Shown: positions 61,545-64,000 of the stretch, in pieces
Layout: every line of letters begins with the position of its first letter
How positions within the stretch are numbered: the first letter of the stretch is position 1
From: Sphingobacteriales bacterium JAD_PAG50586_3
GTDB lineage: Bacteria; Bacteroidota; Bacteroidia; CAMBQF01
Assembly (NCBI GenBank): GCA_023213195.1
Contig: CP096135.1
Location: 1,258,616 to 1,322,615 of the forward strand
Direction: 5' to 3'
DNA: 64,000 nt
Program-made: the position numbers and the translations under genes
Notes under the pieces: model-generated
What the model was told of the DNA's origin: nothing
Databases searched by the model: none
What the model saw: the letters and a program-made list of their open reading frames with translations, nothing else

Positions 61545-63095
61545 TTAGTTTTTTATAAGTTTTATTGATGCACGGTTCTTATCGTTTAATGTTAAGATAT
61601 ACATGCCACTTGGTAAAGCATTAATGTCTACAACAGAATTGGCATAGGCTAACCTGCCGCTAAGCATTGCCCTGCCTACTAAATCAGAAATAGTATAAGG
61701 GGTATTAGCAGGTGCATTTATAGTAATAAAATTGGTGGCAGGGTTAGGGTAAATGCTAATGTTTGATGATGGATTTTCGTCTAAACCTACAGCACAATTT
61801 ACAAAGGTGTAGCTTAGTTCCAAGCCAAGACTTTGGTTATAATCGGGGCAAGTAGCCGGCGCACCTGATACTGAATAAACACCCGATGTGGTAATAACCA
61901 ACGTATCGTTAGTTTCGTTTGGTAATGGTATTCCGCCTTTAGTCCATTGTATATTTTCAGTATAGGGCTGGCCTATAATAAGCAGCAAGGTATCTTCGCC
62001 TGCACACAAGGTATCTTGCAAGCCTTCGGTAATAACAAATACAGGTAAAAACACCCATCCGTCAATCAAGACTTCCGGCGACATTTCAGCACAGTTATTC
62101 AACGTGGCCTCTACCTTAAACAAGCTGCCTCCATCGTTATTGGCTGAAACGACATAATATTGGTTGGTAGCATTAGGAATAAGGATGCCGTCTTTATACC
62201 ATTTGTAACTATCATATACCTCTGTCCATAAAGTATCGGTAGTGTTAGGGCACATAATTAAATTGTCAGGCATTACGGTTGGGTTATGTGCACAGTCGGG
62301 CGTGCCTAAATAGTGGTAAGTAGTATTATTGCCATTGCCTGCATTGGGTACGCCAAGCGTATCGGTTACTGTATTGTAAAAAATATCGGCAGGGTTGCTA
62401 AGGCCCGTTACTACAGTGGTTGGGCCCGATGTAAAAGTGCTGTTAAACTCGCTAACTCCCTGTAAACCCCACGACGATACAAAGTAATTACCCGCAGCAT
62501 CGCGCGTAATTCCATCACAGTTACTAAGTGTTGTAGAAAGTAATGTAGAGGTGGTAGAATCGGTTAAATTAACTGCCATGATAGGCGCGTTTGTACCCCA
62601 GTTTACAAACACACAACGGTTGTTGGGTTGGTCAAAAACAATGCCGTTTGGGCTTTTAGCTAACCCAGTAACAAATGTTGTATACTGTTGTGTGGCTATT
62701 TTTACACGGTATATTTTTTTAGCAGAAAAATCGGTAGCATATAAATTCCCGTTATCATCGTGCGTTAAACCGTTAAGAAACGATGCGCCTGAAATATTAA
62801 CATTAAAAACTTCGGCGCCGCTAGTAAGGTCGTACCCTTTAATGCGAGGGTTATCGCAAACGTATGCCGTGTTACCAACAATTTCAAGGCCGTAAGGGGC
62901 TGTTGGGGCAGCTGTAAATAGTGTTACTACACCCGTAGCGCTGCTGCGGGCCAATATAGTTCCTGCTGCGCGGTTAGAAATAAGCCAGCGGTTGTTGGTG
63001 TAATCAAACTCAATACTCTCTGGGCTGTTATAGGCTGTTTGCGCAAAGGTATTTGCAGCAATAAATAGTATAAACAGGGTAAATAATTTTCTCAT
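61545..63095 (-). CDS. T9SS-exported NHL/SMP-30-like beta-propeller protein
   Basis: 516 residues with signal peptide MRKLFTLFILFIAANTFA. Residues ~20-270 form propeller-like repeats (SPESIEFDYTNNRWLISN, PYGLEIVGNTAYVCDN, LNGLTHDDNGNLYATDF, GITRDAAGNYFVSSW), as in NHL and SMP-30 proteins. Two short Ig-like segments follow and then the sorting domain (IYPNPATNFITINAPAN to IKLIKN). A TAGGTTTG promoter box lies about 20 bases upstream of the ATG. Partner or substrate unknown. Confidence 0.85.
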   Translation of the reverse strand: MRKLFTLFILFIAANTFAQTAYNSPESIEFDYTNNRWLISNRAAGTILARSSATGVVTLFTAAPTAPYGLEIVGNTAYVCDNPRIKGYDLTSGAEVFNVNISGASFLNGLTHDDNGNLYATDFSAKKIYRVKIATQQYTTFVTGLAKSPNGIVFDQPNNRCVFVNWGTNAPIMAVNLTDSTTSTLLSTTLSNCDGITRDAAGNYFVSSWGLQGVSEFNSTFTSGPTTVVTGLSNPADIFYNTVTDTLGVPNAGNGNNTTYHYLGTPDCAHNPTVMPDNLIMCPNTTDTLWTEVYDSYKWYKDGILIPNATNQYYVVSANNDGGSLFKVEATLNNCAEMSPEVLIDGWVFLPVFVITEGLQDTLCAGEDTLLLIIGQPYTENIQWTKGGIPLPNETNDTLVITTSGVYSVSGAPATCPDYNQSLGLELSYTFVNCAVGLDENPSSNISIYPNPATNFITINAPANTPYTISDLVGRAMLSGRLAYANSVVDINALPSGMYILTLNDKNRASIKLIKN

Positions 63096-63114
63096 GGTTT
63101 ACGGTTATATACCA

Positions 63115-63122
63115 CAAACCTA
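63115..63122 (-). promoter_or_regulatory. Promoter box for the beta-propeller gene
   Basis: Minus strand TAGGTTTG, full match, about 20 bases before the ATG at 63095. Confidence 0.5.
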
Positions 63123-63171
63123 TGGTTTATTGGGGATATGGGCAAGCAATATAGGGTTAACGAAACTAATG

Positions 63172-63539
63172 TGGAGCCGGAGGGATTCGAACCCTCGTCC
63201 AAACAAGAAATTACTGTGCTTTCTACGCGCTTATCATCTTGTTAATTGTCGGGTAAGTGCAGGCCAAGTTGCCCGCCAACACAAACCGTATCTGCTAATA
63301 CGTCAACAAGCCCGCAGCTTGCCTGTTAACGACCGGGCATTTGATGATGCCGTTACTCCTACCGCAGCCCGGCCGAGTTGCAGGAAACGACAATGACTAT
63401 GCTAATCTGAGATTAGGCAGCCATGGCGTAGTTATTCTCGCCAGTTATTTGTTTTGCTAAGTTGATTTTTACGGGGTACACTTGCAACCCCCGGCGTGCT
63501 TACACAACAAGTGCATGCTGTCAAAACCATGTCGGCCCC
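63172..63539 (-). ncRNA. ssrA: tmRNA
   Basis: 368 nucleotides, minus strand. The 5' GGGGCCG pairs with CGGCTCC at the 3' end to form the tRNA-like acceptor stem, and GTTCGAATCC gives the T-arm. The tag frame begins with GCA at 63455-63457 and reads AKQITGENNYAMAA, ending in TAA at 63413-63415. The 3' CCA is not encoded (the sequence after the discriminator A is CAT), so it must be added by nucleotidyltransferase. tmRNA rescues stalled ribosomes with SmpB and marks the product for proteolysis. Confidence 0.96.
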
Positions 63540-63565
63540 ATAAGTCAAAGAACTATTCTATGCTG

Positions 63566-63573
63566 CAAATATA
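63566..63573 (-). promoter_or_regulatory. Promoter box for ssrA
   Basis: Minus strand TATATTTG, full match, 27 bases before the mature 5' end, leaving a short leader for RNase P to remove. Confidence 0.55.
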
Positions 63574-63631
63574 ACAAAAACCATGCTACTAAGGTTATTA
63601 TGTCGTTATGGCAGGGTTTATGATAAATAAA

Positions 63632-63639
63632 TAACTTTG
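63632..63639 (+). promoter_or_regulatory. Promoter box for the hydrolase gene
   Basis: TAACTTTG, full match, 17 bases before the ATG at 63656. Confidence 0.5.
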
Positions 63640-63655
63640 CTATTATTGCCATACT

Positions 63656-64000
63656 ATGAAAACAAAAATACTTACACTACTGCTTGTTGTACTTGGTATC
63701 CAGGTAAAAGCCCAATCGTATTGCGACTTTAACAACTGCCTTTTTTGGCTGCCTCAAAGCGCTACCGTTTTAGGCGATACGGTTAACTATGCTACTAACC
63801 AGTGGAGTATAGATGAATGGGATAATATTGATTGTAACTTCCCTACCACGCAGTGCGAAAATTTAGGGTTAGAAGTGTACTATCCGTCTAACATTCAACC
63901 TAATGAAAAACGCCCGCTATTGCTAATGATACACGGGGGTGGGTTTATTGGCGGTTCTAAGGCCGATTTTAGAGACCAAGCCATAAATTTTGCCAAATTC
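63656..64000 (+). CDS. Secreted alpha/beta hydrolase, carboxylesterase-like (3' end outside the window)
   Basis: 115 residues are visible. The signal peptide MKTKILTLLLVVLGIQVKAQ is followed by ~60 residues with Cys and Trp (YCDFNNCLFWLPQ), then LEVYYPSN and PLLLMIHGGGFIGGSK. HGGGF is the oxyanion-hole motif of the carboxylesterase/hormone-sensitive-lipase group; the nucleophile Ser would lie beyond the window edge. Substrate unknown. Confidence 0.8.
   Translation, partial: MKTKILTLLLVVLGIQVKAQSYCDFNNCLFWLPQSATVLGDTVNYATNQWSIDEWDNIDCNFPTTQCENLGLEVYYPSNIQPNEKRPLLLMIHGGGFIGGSKADFRDQAINFAKF

Noticed and set aside
63094-63396. 100-residue plus-strand frame
   Set aside because: It runs antisense through the tmRNA and has no family features.

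Overview
The window comes from a Bacteroidota chromosome. The evidence is type IX secretion (T9SS) C-terminal sorting domains on three secreted proteins, TAnnTTTG promoter boxes, the acpP-fabF-rnc gene order, a GldM-like domain and a tmRNA tag ending in NNYAMAA. Base composition is moderate to low GC. I cannot name a genus. About twenty reading-frame breaks occur in otherwise well conserved genes, and most are one-base changes in A, T, G or C runs. This looks like residual long-read sequencing error, so I describe broken genes as whole loci and mark the break points.

Layout. 1-0.9 kb: the 3' part of a radical SAM gene. 0.95-10 kb (minus strand): a secreted-protein locus of three neighbouring genes carrying 15 copies of a ~90-residue SH3-like repeat, followed by an LPP20/FlgT-like secreted protein and another small secreted protein. 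10.2-12.4 kb: a SulP anion transporter overlapping a beta carbonic anhydrase. 12.4-17 kb: a flippase-like membrane protein, a GNAT-like protein, recO and a large protein of unknown function. 17.2-28.9 kb: a giant (~3,900 residue) T9SS surface protein made of five ~550-residue modules plus Fn3, PKD and sorting domains. 29-36.5 kb: housekeeping genes (VOC protein, ggt, acpP-fabF-rnc, HAD nucleotidase, upp). 36.5-40.4 kb: a repeat-rich accessory island with an AT-rich two-gene cassette (nuclease-like protein plus a protein with a possible BECR-type RNase C-terminus) and an ATPase gene invaded by a palindromic repeat. 40.5-44.1 kb: trxB, a ParE-type toxin-antitoxin pair, and two kynurenine-pathway genes. 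44.2-51.7 kb: an inorganic-carbon uptake cluster (small secreted protein, DUF2490 outer-membrane protein, SulP, DabA, DabB). 51.8-56.9 kb: a complete cyanophycin cycle (cphA, cphB, isoaspartyl peptidase). 57-63.1 kb: small membrane proteins and two large T9SS cargo proteins. 63.2-63.5 kb: tmRNA. The window ends inside an alpha/beta hydrolase gene.

How the parts may fit together (inference). Two separate CO2/bicarbonate systems (SulP plus carbonic anhydrase; SulP plus DAB) and the adjacent cyanophycin cycle suggest a cell that takes up bicarbonate for anaplerosis and carbamoyl phosphate and stores the resulting Asp/Arg nitrogen as cyanophycin. The best candidates for undescribed biology are the SH3-like repeat locus, the AT-rich two-gene cassette at 37.1-38.7 kb, and the palindromic repeat that has been turned into coding sequence inside the ATPase gene.
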